Below are positions 47,896 to 60,000 of a stretch of DNA of 64,000 nucleotides, one piece after another. Under the pieces are notes generated by a model. The model was not told the origin of the DNA, ran no database searches, and saw nothing but the letters and a program-made list of their open reading frames with translations. Within the stretch, counting starts at the first letter, position 1. Each line of letters starts with the position of its first letter. Source of the stretch: Halichondria panicea. Its lineage: Eukaryota > Porifera > Demospongiae > Suberitida > Halichondriidae. The stretch covers positions 6,109,651-6,173,650 of the forward strand of contig NC_087388.1 of assembly GCF_963675165.1 (NCBI RefSeq). The letters are read 5' to 3'. The translations under genes and the position numbers were made by a program.

Positions 47896-50800
47896 ATGAC
47901 AACAAATATTGGTTACAATGTATTGGTGAGTTGCAACGAGCAGCTAGTTGCTGACTTTGCTTCAGATCCGGAAGGAAACGCTGGAGTTATGTTCCAAAAC
48001 CATCTGATATCAGTCCAAACAAATCAGAAAATCAATCAGCTTGACAAGATAAACACGGATAAGGCCAGGATGCTAGTGGTAGAATTGCAGGCAAAAGTCA
48101 AAAGTTTTCCGGGAACTTATGATGAATTCATTAAAGTACTTCGGGAAAGGAATGAGCGACATGATGACCTCCTCTTCTCAGTGCTTACAGATAAGTACAA
48201 GGAGTTAGAAGCTGTAACAGCAGGTATATATATATATATGTGTGTGATCCATGCAGTAGCTGTAACCATGCAGTAGTTTACGCTATAAACTGTGCATGCA
48301 TATAAGACAATAAATTGCAATTGCATGCAGAAACTGAAGTTCCTAAAAACCCAGTAGAACCACAGAGGATTGTTGCAACCAGTAAGTACAGCTATATAAT
48401 TATAATGAAAGCACCACGGGTGCTGATGCCTGCGGAGGTGCCAAAGCTACATAACATAAAGCTAGCTTACATTACACATTGATCATGATAATTTTGCTGC
48501 ATGCAGACTGAGAATTAAAGAGTGAGTGGGTAATGATCGACGATGATTGTTGTTAAAAACGATGGATGCCAAAGTTCAAGTCTAGAGCCTTGCAGCTCTC
48601 TTTGATCTTTCAGCTACCAATAGCTAGCGTTCTAGTGCAGAGAACACTTGGTGAACAAGTTTTGCTACGGACTCTTCTGAAAAGGCTGCAATGGCAATTC
48701 TAAATAGGCATAACTCGAGAACGAAGCATTATTTTGCAAATCCACGAATTAAAATCCAAGTAAACACGACTAAGAAGCCTATAGAAACTCTTACTTGCAC
48801 TTGATTCATCCTTGAGCAGCTGTAGCGGTCTACACACACAAACATACAGACACACAAACACACTACCGTATACCTCGCTTGCGCATGCGCACCGAGGCAT
48901 AATAATAAGTCATACAATGCAATCAACACTCTTACTCTTGTCAATTAATAGGCTTTGTAGTTATTATATTTACATTAATACATGCAATGCCAAACTCTCT
49001 TTTCTGCGTGGTGTAGTTCTTGAGTTACCTACCGTGGACGATGGAGGGACACTACCTGATCCATTAGAGTACCCTCCTGATGACGCTGAAGTAGGAGCGG
49101 ACCTCAGAGCAGCTGCAACAAGACGACAGGAAGCCCCCACAGGTATGTATGTGAATGGATAAATTCTTTGCAATAACTATACATGTCAATTGTAGTTGAT
49201 ACATTCAAAGGACGATTGCTACAAGCCTTCCAAAGTGGAGAAAGTGAACAAGTCATTGAGCTTCTATCCCAGGCTGAAAGTCAGTCCATTGATCTGAGAG
49301 GTGTATCTGATGCAGACAGCAAAACTCTTCTTCATTTTGCATGTCGCAAAAACTGGGTGGACTGGCATGGCATCGTGCGAAGCCTCATCGATAAACACTA
49401 TTGCGATGTTGCAGCAGTGGATGAAGATGGGAACACACCCCTTCATGAGGCTTATCAATGCGGTAATTTCCCATCCGTAGAGTACCTGCTTAGCTTACCG
49501 ACTTGTAATCCCGATGCAATCAACAAGCACGACTACACAGTACTGAGAATGGCCCTTGAGGTAAACGACAAAAAAACTGCGAGAAATCTTTTAGCAACAG
49601 GACGAGTCGATCCTAGAAAAGGTAGCCCACGCGGTCATACTTACTCAGAATTGCTTGAAAGAAATCAGCTTCAACCACAAAAACAAGATGGCTCAGCTCT
49701 TGAAATGGTGACCCAGTTTGCGGAGTGCATGGAGGGTAACAATCACGTTCGTCCACCATTCACTTCTTATTGCTTGCGTGATACACTCAACAAGATCTTG
49801 AAGAATTGTGATCAAGTTTCAATCACTGGAATAGTAGATCGCATTAAACAGAACATGTTACCTCTTCCAGAAAAACCTGATGAGATTCATGATCTGCTTA
49901 TTGATATTCAGGGATTCTCAGACGAGTTTGTCATGCACAGACACAGACCTAGTAATGATTTGGGGAAACTTAAAGTTCGAAAAAAAGGTACGATTTTAAG
50001 TACGTATACATACAGCATAAGTTTTATGCCTGTTTTCCGCAGTAGATCGAATTACAGTAGTTATTGATGAAAGTGACGAGAGTATTGAGCCAGTACCAGA
50101 ACCCTCTAAACCTCCTGAGGTAGGGTTTTTGCCACCCTACTCATCTACTCAGGTATGATAGATATCTCTACTAACTGATGACAATCCTGTATTTTGTATA
50201 TCCCTGTATTTACTCTATACGTTCACAGAAAGTTCAACGTCCAACCAAACGTGAAATTAAGAAGCTAAACAAAAATCAAACCAAGCGTAAAAATAAAGAG
50301 CCAGAAGAAAGCATAACACGCATATGTCTCTATTATTGTTTCTTTGGATTTGTTATATTGTTTGTACTAGGCATTTTCGGTGCATTATTGTACGATGGCT
50401 ATTCACTCGTTGGTACTACCAGTGTGGTACAAATTCATCTGCAATCTGTGCCACTAATTGGAATACTTGATAATCCATCCACTTTTGATCGTCTTAGATT
50501 CTCAGAACCAACCAACGGAACAGACTTAGTCCCCATTAGCTTCTATACATTGAGGAATTGCTCTTTTGAAGATTCACTTACAAATGTTAAGATCAATGAG
50601 ACAATAACTGTAAACTTTGGCTTCCCGAATGACAAAAGCAAAGCTGTTACTGAATTGTATCTTCTTGGAAACACCACCCTGACTTTACATGTTACCACTG
50701 AAGTCATCCCTAACTATTTAACCGGTCACTGTATTGCATTTCTTCTTGTTTTTGATGATTTTAATAAGTTCTTGAACTTCACCTCAAACTATTTTTTAGC

Positions 50801-51257
50801 CGAAGAATTCTATTACAAAGAATGTATTGCTAACGAAAAATCACAAACGATGAATATAACATTCGACAAACCATCGTACTACTATATTGGTGTGTACACA
50901 GACATTCCGACTGAAGTTGATATGTTTTTTTTACACTTTCTCGGAACGTATTTGCAATACGACATTTCAAATGGGAACACTGGTTGCTCTATAAGCTCTC
51001 TGGGTGCTTTAAGTTGTGATTTTTCTCTGAATACCAACCAGCAATTGCAAACCTGTATTGTTGGTTTCGTACCACCTAGTACTGTGTTATCTGGAATAAA
51101 AACAACAACTGTAAACTTTTACACTGATGTCAACTCGCGAGCAAATATAACAATATATTTCTTTCTTCCTCTATTATTTTTCATGATTATTATGATTTTT
51201 ATTTCTTGTAATTATTGTATACTACATAGATATAGAAGGGGAAAGAAGCCTGCGTAA
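47896..51257 (+). CDS. Class A receptor with MTTN-type CARD - ankyrin - TM - ectodomain - TM
   Basis: Exons 47896-48223, 48331-48381, 49017-49142, 49196-49987, 50043-50152 and 50229-51257 join in frame to about 811 residues. The CARD (MTTNIGYNVLVSCNEQLVAD, about 1-108) is a separate subfamily, shared only with the orphan at 20598. The linker ETEVPKNPVEPQRIVAT matches the class C linker at 1829-1788. The ankyrin exon (169-432) has KTLLHFACRKNW, EDGNTPLHEAYQCGNFP and TVLRMALE, then the helical module (PFTSYCLRDTLNKILKN, IVDRIKQNMLPLPEKPDE). The juxtamembrane exon is acidic and Pro-rich (PVPEPSKPPEV, LPPYSS). A very basic stretch (KREIKKLNKNQTKRKNK) precedes TM1 (about 501-524), so the N-terminus should be cytosolic. 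The ectodomain has QSVPLIG, CIAFLLVFDDFNKF, YYKEC, SYYYIGVYTDIPTE, GCSI and TCIVGFVPP with many N-glycosylation sites. TM2 and a basic tail RYRRGKKPA end it. An extra upstream exon is likely because an acceptor precedes the CARD exon. Confidence 0.87.
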
Positions 51258-51329
51258 GTTTTTATTGAGTTAGGTTCACACAATTTTGATGTTTAAGTTA
51301 AGTTTTTATCTGTTCTCAACTGTGTTGCA

Positions 51330-51807
51330 TTTCTCCTTGTTTTTGACAAGTTCTTAAGTTTCACTTTAAGCTCATCTTTAGTCGAAGAATTTTATTACGA
51401 AGCATGTATACTTGTTAATGAACAATTACAGATGAATATTCAACAAACCATCGTACTACTACATTGGTTTGTACACAGACATTCCCACTGAAGCTACTAC
51501 TTTCTCTTTACACTTTCTCGGAATATATCTTCAATACGACATTTCTAACAAAGATGCTGTCTGCACTATAGACTCTCGTGATGATTTAAGTTGTGAATTT
51601 GCAACCAGCAAACTTGTATTGTTGGTTCTGTTCCACCTATATACTGATACACCATTTAGAGTAACTGTAAGCTCTTACATGTACATTGGTAAATACTCAG
51701 AGACATACGTAGACACATTGTTTTTTAGTCCTCTAGTTATATTGTTTCTGTTATTTTTTGGGTTGGTTTATTGTTTTTTTAAGTGTTGTATACCTAAAAC
51801 AGAATAA
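51330..51807 (+). pseudogene. Partial second ectodomain exon
   Basis: Starts mid-domain at CVAFLLVFDKF-like sequence, loses frame around 51410-51440, then is open from VYTDIPTEATTFSLHF to the C-terminal membrane segment and stop at 51807. It is closest to the ectodomains at 43081 and 61604, not to the one just upstream. A deletion in the NNQQTCIVG region shifts the frame there too. No TM1 or acceptor is present. Confidence 0.75.
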
Positions 51808-51874
51808 TAATTATTGTTGTTACATGGTCATGTTTTTGTGACTTGTATTGACTGACATTGAGTATTAGAAAACA

Positions 51875-52676
51875 TTAAAGCGATCTCTAAATTGAATTGT
51901 TTCTCTGTTCTCAAGTTAGCAGTGTCACTACATAATAATACTCCTTGTCCAATCAGATTGTTCGATGCTTGAAACTTCTGTACACACTTTTTAAATATAT
52001 CCACATATCTGACGTCAGTTGAGGTGGGGTCAAAGTTCACTCCGAAGTGCTTGTCAAAGCCAAGTCTGTAGAGAAGTAATTAAATAAGTAGATGAACATT
52101 TAAGGGAACTATAATGGTTGCTTAGAAGCAGTATATATCCCATGCATACAAAAGTACCATAATTATAGTACGGTATCAACTATGTATACGTCTGGATGGT
52201 TGCAGTAGTACAGATCAGTCGACAAACAACCACACTATAATACCAGTTTAAGGACTATCGACTATTGTGAGATGCATGGTGCTATCTTTCAACCATGTGC
52301 ATGAGTACGTGTGTGGTACGTACCATAGAAGAGCCACATCCAGTATAGGTTTAACCCTCATTTTCTAATAATTATGATTATATTTTGGAACACATGTACA
52401 TTAATACAGTTGTTGCTGAACTACACACTGCATGCATGTACATGTAAATATAGACAGTAAATGTACTCACACATACAGTGCTATCTGAGTCACCTGATCA
52501 TGTTAGCGTATAGTGTGAGGAGTACTTGTCTCAGGTACTGCATTGTGGGAGGAGTGAGGAGACCATTCTCCGGGAGTGTGAGGAGGGGGGTGCTCCGATG
52601 AGTGTTGTGGGACCTCTGGAACCTTTGAATCGAGGAAAGGGTGGAGTCAGAGTAAAGTCCGTCCAATCGATGGCTA
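51875..52676 (-). pseudogene. Two-exon fragment of an unrecognised antisense gene
   Basis: Minus strand: 52676-52494 reads SHRLDGLYSDSTLSSIQRFQ to MQYLRQVLLTLYANMIR with donor CAG/GTGACT, and 52065 to about 51875 reads LGFDKHFGVNFDPTSTDVRY to CSDTANLRTEK after a CTCTACAG acceptor. The donor phase and acceptor phase agree (AG plus A for arginine), so both were exons of one gene. I do not recognise it. The 5' part is absent here, replaced by a CARD remnant on the other strand, so it is a truncated duplicate. The best-preserved copy in the window. Confidence 0.6.
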
Positions 52677-52910
52677 CTGCTGAGCAGCTCAAATAGTTGA
52701 GGTGTTGGAGAACACCTGTGTGTGCGTGTGTATGGGGGGGGGGGGTCAGTTAATTACCAAATCCAGCAGAGATACATTGTACTGTCAGTACAAACACGCT
52801 TAATTCCCCAAACTCTGCAAGATTTTGCAGTGAAAGTGAAACTGAAAGTAGGGGAAGGGTCGTCTATTGTATTTATATTGACGACCCTTCCCCTAACTTT
52901 CTGCCGTGTG

Positions 52911-53115
52911 TTGAGCCCCATCCCCCCCAAAGTTGCCACAAGTAAAGTCATGCAGCTTTTGTGAGTGTCATGAAGCTGGTCTCTCAAAACCCAAAGCTAT
53001 TCCAGCATCAATTACTTGTGAGATTCTTGCAAAAAAGAATAATTATAATAATTATTATGGTGAGTTTGTGCAAGAGCTCCAAGACGAGCACGGAAAGATA
53101 AGAAGAGTCTAAAGT
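52911..53115 (+). pseudogene. Decayed CARD exon with its CACCC box
   Basis: TTGAGCCCCATCCCCCCCAA at 52911 matches the box before other CARD starts. After it, fragments of the CARD exon can be followed (CTTTTGTGAGTGTCATGAAG, CAAAACCCAAAGC, TATTCCAGCATC, GAGCTCCAAGACGAGCACGG) with large deletions. Presumably the former 5' end of the gene whose ectodomain exon is at 55615. Confidence 0.65.
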
Positions 53116-53339
53116 ATCTGCTAGTGTAAGCTGATGGGTAAGTGGGTAACTGAATGCTCTTATTTTTCTTACTATAATTATACACATGAGCTTGTTAGCG
53201 TTGTTCCACTCCAATGCACATGAATAACAATAGGTTAATTGCCTTTATAATTAATTGTTGGCATAGGTAGCCTGGAATGGTGGAGGAGTGTGTCTATATA
53301 TGGATATTTGCCATACTTCCTATAATTATACTGATGCAT

Positions 53340-55183
53340 GAGTGCTACACACAAAGTTGGCGTAACTAAATTGGAGGAATTTGTCTGTTTTAAGACTAAC
53401 TTTGAGTCGTCATAACTTGAGTTTCGATAGTGTACCAGCACAATTATAAATGCATTTTGTAGCCCTTTGTAATGTCTATCTAATGATGTGTTTAAATCAG
53501 CGATAACCTAGAGATAGAAAAAGTTATGTTCTCTGAGAAAAGCCATGGCGTAACTAAATTGTAGGAATTTGGTCTGTTTTAAGACTAACTTTGAGTCGTC
53601 GTAACTTGAGTTTCGATAGAGTACCAGCGCAATTATAAATGCCCTTTGTAATATCTATCTAATGGTGTGTTTAAATCAGCAGAGATAGAAAAAGTTATGT
53701 TCTCTGTGAAAAGCCATGGCGTAACTAAATTTGGTCTGTTTTAAGACTAACTTTGAGTCGTCATAACTTGAGTTTCGATAGAGTACCAGCGCAATTATAA
53801 ATGAATTTTGTAGCCCTTTGTAATGTCTATCTAATAGTGTGTTTAAATCAGCGATAACCTAGAGATAGAAAAAGTTATGTTCTCTGAGAAAAGCCATGGC
53901 GTAACTAAATTGTAGGAATTTGGTCTGTTTTAAGACTAACTTTGAGTCGTCGTAACTTGAGTTTCGATAGAGTACCAGCACAATTATAAATGCATTTTGT
54001 AGCCCTTTATAATGTCTATCTAATGGTGTGTTTAAATCAGTGATAAGCTAGAGATAGAAAAAGGTATGTTCTCTGAGAAAAGCCATGGCGTAACTAAATT
54101 TGGTCTGTTTTAAGACTAACTTTGAGTCGTCGTAACTTGAGTTTCGATAGAGTACCAGCACAATTATAAATGGATTTTGTAGCCCTTTGTAATGTCTATC
54201 TAATAAATCAGCGATAACCTAGAGATAGAAAAAGTTATGTTCTCTGAGAAAAGCCATGGCGTAACTAAATTGTAGGAATTTGGTCTGTTTTAAGACTAAC
54301 TTTGAGTCGTCGTAACTTGAGTTTCGATAGAGTACCAGCGCAATTATAAATACATTTTGTAGCCCTTTATAATGTCTATCTAATGGTGTGTTTAAATCAG
54401 TGATAAGCTAGAGATAGAAAAAGTTATGTTCTCTGAGAAAAGCCATGGCGTAACTAAATTTGGTCTGTTTTAAGACTAACTTTGAGTCGTCGTAACTTGA
54501 GTTTCGATAGTGTACCAGCACAATTATAAATGCATTTTGTAGCCCTTTGTAATATTTATTTAATGATGTGTTTAAATCAGCGATAACCTAGAGATAGAAA
54601 AAGTTATGTTCTCTGAGAAAAGCCATGGCGTAACTAAATTGTAGGAATTTGGTCTGTTTTAAGACTAACTTTGAGTCATCGTAACTTGAGTTTCGATAGA
54701 GTACCAGCGCAATTATAAATGCCCTTTGTAATATCTATCTAATGGTGTGTTTAAATCAGCAGAGATAGAAAAAGTTATGTTCTCTGTGAAAAGCCATGGC
54801 GTAACTAAATTTGGTCTGTTTTAAGACTAACTTTGAGTCGTCATAACTTGAGTTTCGATAGAGTACCAGCACAATTATAAATGCATTTTGTAGCCCTTTG
54901 TAATGTCGATCTATCTAATGATGTGTTTAAATCAGCGATAACCTAGAGATAGAAAAAGTTATGTTCTCTGAGAAAAGCCATGGCGTAACTAAATTTGGTC
55001 TGTTTTAAGACTAACTTTGAGTCGTCATAACTTGAGTTTCGATAGAGTACCAGCGCAATTATAAATGCATTTTGTAGCCCTTTGTAATATGTCTATCTAA
55101 TGATGTGTTTAAATCTAGAGATAGAAAAAGTTATGTTCTATGAGAAAAGCTATGGCGTAACTAAATTGTAGGAATTTGGTCAT
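53340..55183. repeat. Tandem array of about 180-bp units, roughly ten copies
   Basis: GCCATGGCGTAACTAAAT recurs near 53543, 53716, 53894, 54083, 54257, 54446, 54625, 54796 and 54977, spacing 171-189 bp, with an imperfect first unit near 53357 and a last near 55150. Units share TTTAAGACTAACTTTGAGTC and GAGATAGAAAAAGTTATGTT; small deletions define two or three alternating subtypes. No conserved reading frame across units. It lies between a CARD remnant and an ectodomain exon. Confidence 0.93.
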
Positions 55184-55614
55184 GTGTCAATGTGTTTACT
55201 TTTGCTAGCTGCTGCATTATTATATGATATCTTTAGCAACAAATACGGACTTAACTACTGCGTTAGCTATGCTGGCTTCTCTGCCTAGAGGTATAGGCTA
55301 CAATAACTCTTACTCTTCCCCCCCGCTGGATACTAGTACTGAGATGTTCATCTAGCCTTGTTTGAAGCTTGATCTTAGCATATTCTCATGGCCGCATTTG
55401 CAGTTTTCTTACTAAAACTGCCATCATGATGACGTCATCAACGGATAATTAATAGACTTTGTATCCCTGGTTGCATGTAAGAGCTAAAGAATTTAAAGCG
55501 CAAAATCAATGCACAAGAACCCAAATGAGTTTTACCTATGCATGGAGTTATAAAATTAATGAATTAATGAGTGACCTGCACTTTTTAAATTAGTTCTTCT
55601 CTTATCCCAAACAG

Positions 55615-56619
55615 CCTGAGAAGCAAGCAGTAACAAAAGAAGTGTTCGAAGCTGCCTGTGGAGCTTGCATATGTTGTTGTTGTTGTTGGTTTGGTGTCTT
55701 CTTAATCCTTGGAACAACGGGTGCAATATTTTACGATGACTATTCGCTAGTTAATACCACGAGTGTGGCACTGATTCACCGGCAATCTGTACCACTAATT
55801 GCAACACATGATCTATCGACTAAATTCTTTAGGTTTTCAGAAATTAGCGGAACAGGCGTAGTCCCCATTACCTTCTATGAGCTAAGCAATTGCTCTTCAT
55901 TCATAGATGTTGATATAGATGAGATTGTGACTGTAAGCTTTGACTCTCCGACTGACAAGACCAAGGCTGTTACTGAGTTGTATATGCTAGGAAACACTAC
56001 AATTAGTATCGATATCGCCACTGAAGTTCTCCCTCAATATTCTCCGGATTCTTGTTTGGCAGCTCTCATTGTTTTTGACGATCTTAACAACTATTTAAAT
56101 TTCATTTCAAACTCAGAGTTTTCGCCAGGTGCCAACAACTATTACCTATTCGAATGCATTGCTAACACAAAATCACAAACGAAGAGTATAACATTCGACA
56201 GGCCATTGTACTACTATATCAGTGTGTATACAGACATTCCGGCTGAAGTTACTACTTACACTTTACACTTTCTTGGAACGTATCTTCAATACGACATTTC
56301 AAACAGGGACGCTCTCTGCACTATAGACTCTCGTGATGCTCTAAGTTGTGACTTCCGTTCTCTGGATACCAACTCGTTACGGCAAGTCTGTATTGTTGGC
56401 TCTGTGCCACCTACTGATTTGCTATTTGGAATAAGACTAGTAACTTTAGGGTATTACACAGCTGATAGCTCAGATCCAGAAATAGATGTGTATTTTTTTA
56501 TTCCTCTAATATGCATGTGCTCTGTGTTTTTGGTTTGTGCTGTAATTTGTGCTTGTGTTATTCTTATATCGTGTATACGTAGGCATAGAGGCAAGCGCCA
56601 GACAGCACACATTACTTGA
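55615..56619 (+). CDS. Orphan class A TM/ectodomain exon, intact
   Basis: An open exon of 335 codons follows a good acceptor (CCCAAACAG before 55615, phase 0). It begins PEKQAVTKEVFEAACGACIC, with a CICCCCCW cluster before TM1 (WFGVFLILGTTGAIFY), then the full ectodomain (HRQSVPLIATHD, CLAALIVFDDLNNYLNF, LYYYISVYTDIPAE, LCTIDS, VCIVGSVPP), TM2 and a basic tail ending TAHIT. No matching CARD, linker or ankyrin exon lies in the 3.8 kb upstream apart from the decayed CARD at 52911. Its start phase is the same as that of the exon at 50229, so it could be an alternative last exon of the gene at 47896, or a relic that lost its 5' half. Open frame and kept cysteines argue for recent or present selection. 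Confidence 0.65.
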   Translation, partial: PEKQAVTKEVFEAACGACICCCCCWFGVFLILGTTGAIFYDDYSLVNTTSVALIHRQSVPLIATHDLSTKFFRFSEISGTGVVPITFYELSNCSSFIDVDIDEIVTVSFDSPTDKTKAVTELYMLGNTTISIDIATEVLPQYSPDSCLAALIVFDDLNNYLNFISNSEFSPGANNYYLFECIANTKSQTKSITFDRPLYYYISVYTDIPAEVTTYTLHFLGTYLQYDISNRDALCTIDSRDALSCDFRSLDTNSLRQVCIVGSVPPTDLLFGIRLVTLGYYTADSSDPEIDVYFFIPLICMCSVFLVCAVICACVILISCIRRHRGKRQTAHIT

Positions 56620-57068
56620 TGTTTTTTCTTGTTTGTAATTCTCGATTTTTTTATTGACAATCCAGCATTAAATCTCTATTGTCTAGTGAAGTTTTTATCA
56701 GTTCTCAAAGCATGTTAACAGTGTTACTATATGTAGCTGACACAGCGTCCAATCAGGTTTCTCAAAGCATGTTAACAGTGTTATTATATGTAGCTGACAC
56801 AGCGTCCAATCAGATTATTCGATTCTTGGAACTTATGTACACATTAATTTTGTTGATGTCATTTGAGGTAGGATCAAAGTTCACTCCGAATGTGCTAGTC
56901 AAATCCATGATATGGTTTCCCCATGCACACTTCCTTATATGCATAGTGTTAAATGAGCACCAGCATAAATAAACGTTTATCTATGCATCACATGACCCAT
57001 GCAAAGTTTATGTTGCAGTTTAATTTTCAATGTATTAGCTATAGCTATCATATTTAGTGAAATCTACC
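56620..57068. other. Intergenic; short direct repeat and antisense-gene remnant
   Basis: A 57-bp direct repeat (TTCTCAAAGCATGTTAACAG at 56702 and CTCAAAGCATGTTAACAG at 56761) and diverged antisense-exon words (56800-56900). TCCATGATATGGTTTCC at 56906 is shared with the upstream region of the gene at 37391. Confidence 0.5.
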
Positions 57069-60000
57069 ATGGCCGAATTGAACATAGGTTATGAAGCTCT
57101 TGTGAGCTGTCATGAAAAGCTGGTTTCTGAAATTGCTCAAGACCCAAAGCAGATGGCTATCACATTATTCCAGCATCGCTTCATATTTGAAGATACAAAA
57201 GCTATAATTAATGAGCTTGACAGAACCAAAAGAGATAAAGCGATATTGCTAGTGGACGACATTGAAAGCAAAGTCAAGTGTTATCCAGAGTTCTATGAAA
57301 AATTCCTGCTAATTCTCGGTGAAAATGAATTGCTGTATTGCAACCTTGTGAAGTCGCTCCAAGAGGAGTATGAAAGGATTGAAGCCGAGTCTAAAGAGGG
57401 TAATTTGAATCAATGCATCCTATGCCTCTATGTATAATTTTTATAGCTATACTTAATAAATAATAATAGTGTGCTATAATAGCAAGAGTTCATAATAAAT
57501 TTGGAATTCAGCAAACTAATAAATTCACTCAAACACATGCCAATCAGAAGAGTTTGATAGGTCATTGGGTTAGTTATTGCAGGCGCCCTTGTGCAACATG
57601 GCAAATATTACACTGGATGACATAATGCCCCCAGGGTCTGCAGTCCTCAGGCATTATTTTGCTCCATGCAGTGAAATATTTGGCATTTTGCGCTCATGCT
57701 GGGCAATAACTAATACATTAGTCCCAGTATTATTATTTAGGATACGATATAGCTATCCATTGAGCCTGCTACAATTGCTATGGGAGATAAAACTGATTTA
57801 GATATATAATTATTTAGGGAGCTGTTGTGTATATATAATTGCAACACTAGTTGTTGTATTTTGAGTGGGCAGATCAAAGGAAACACTGTGCTAATATCTG
57901 CCATATGGCACAGGTCAAGCCTTGAACTGTGCCACTATCTAGATACTGGCATAGTATGGCTGAAGTTACTTAAAGCTCACCCTCCACCCAGTAACCTGAA
58001 ACGGTCCCTTTTATAGTATAACACTGTTAAACAGATTCAGTGGTAGGCAGAAAATGTTTTTCATGCGTCTGGTGCATTCCACAGCCACCACAAGTAGTTG
58101 AAACTAGTTGTCCTATAAAAGGAGTGATGTGTACACGGAAAGGAATGCACAAGGAATGCAGTTGTTACACAGCTCACTTGTGCACACATGGGATATATTG
58201 GCTCAGTAGTGCCTTTGCCCTCGAGGCCTGCGGCCCTAGGGCCTAAGTCACTACTGAGCCAATATATCCCATGTGGCACTCGTGCATGTGTCACAACTAT
58301 AACATAAACACTAGCTACAGGCATTTATATAATAGATCATAAGGCACCGTAGTTACATCAACTATATACAGTGTTAGCTGTGTTGCATTTTGAAACCTAA
58401 GACATAACACAACATTTATTGGATTGAACATTCATCGCCGATATCACGATAGTGGAATATATGAGTTTTCACAAGAGGAGGTAGGACAGACGCGGTGCAG
58501 CTCAGTGTTTGATGATATAGCCCTTGGCTTGTTTCCTCTGTATATCTCACTCCATTCAACCTTATACTTATACAAGACACATTTATTGTGCTAATGAATT
58601 GCAGCAAATTCGCCAAAATTCGCATCCTAAAAACAGAGTACCGGGTTTAATAGTGACCTTTGGCACGATGTGCACACAATTGTAGGCCTGAAGGCCGTTG
58701 TCACTACTAAGCAAATAATTATGTATCCCATGTGTCACTCGTGCCATGCAATAATTATTATATATGCATGATGTTAATTGCAGTCATGCAATATTGAACT
58801 CTTGTAGATATTCTTGAGTTACCCTCCATGGATGATGGAGAGACACTACCTGATCCATTAGAGCACCCTCCTGATGACACTGAAGTGGGAGCAGACCTCA
58901 GAGCAGCTGCAACAAGCCGACAGGAAGCCCCTACAGGTATGTGCAATAATGATTAATTAAGAGAAATGAGTTAACACAATTACAGTTAATACATTCGAAG
59001 GACGGTTGCTGCAATTCTTCCAAAGTGGAGAATTTGAACAAGTCATCGAGATTCTCTCCCTGGCTGAAAGTCAATCCATTGATCTCAGGAATGTGTCTGA
59101 TGCAGACGGCAAAACACTCCTTCATCTTGCATGCCGCAAAAACTGGGTAGACTGGCATGGCATTGTGGGTAGCCTCGTCGAAAAGCACAATTGTGATGTT
59201 GCAGCAGTTGATGAAGATGGGAACACACCCCTTCATGAGGCATATCAATGTGGCAATCTCCCATCCGTAGAGTACCTGCTTAGGTTACCAACTTGTAATC
59301 CTGATGCAATTAACAAGCACGACTACACTGTACTGAGAAAGGCTCTTGAGGTAAATGACAAGAAAACTGTGACACAACTTCTAGCAACAGGACGAGTTGA
59401 TCCAAGAAAAGGTAGCTCACGCGGTCATAGTTACTCAGAATTGCTTGCAATGAATCAGCTCCAACCACAACCACAAGATTACGATGGCTCAGCTCTTCAA
59501 ATGGTGACCCAGTTTGCAGAATGCATGGAAGGTAGCAATCATGTTCGCCAACCGTTCACTTCTTATTGCTTGCGTGATACACTCCATAAGATCTTGAAGA
59601 ATCGTGATCAAGTTTCAATCACTGGAATAGTAGATCGTATTCAAGAGAACATGTTACCTCTTCCAGCAAACACAGACGAGATTCATGATCTGCTTATTGA
59701 TATTCAAACCCTGTCAAACGAGTTTGACATACGTGGGGACTATACTAATGAGTTTGGGGAAGTTCAAGTTCGAAGAAAAGATATGCCATTAAGTAAGTAC
59801 AGCTATAATAATTATTATGTGTTAGTGTTATATATAATTATAATTACGCTGGTTATGAGGGCAGGGTGTCATACAGGAGGGGAAAGGGGGATATCCCCCC
59901 TGACTCCAATTCCCCCCCCCCCTAAAATTTGCATTGGGGTCCATAGCTGGAAATTTTACATACTAACAGGATATTGAAATAAACAGTTGACCTTTTAGCA

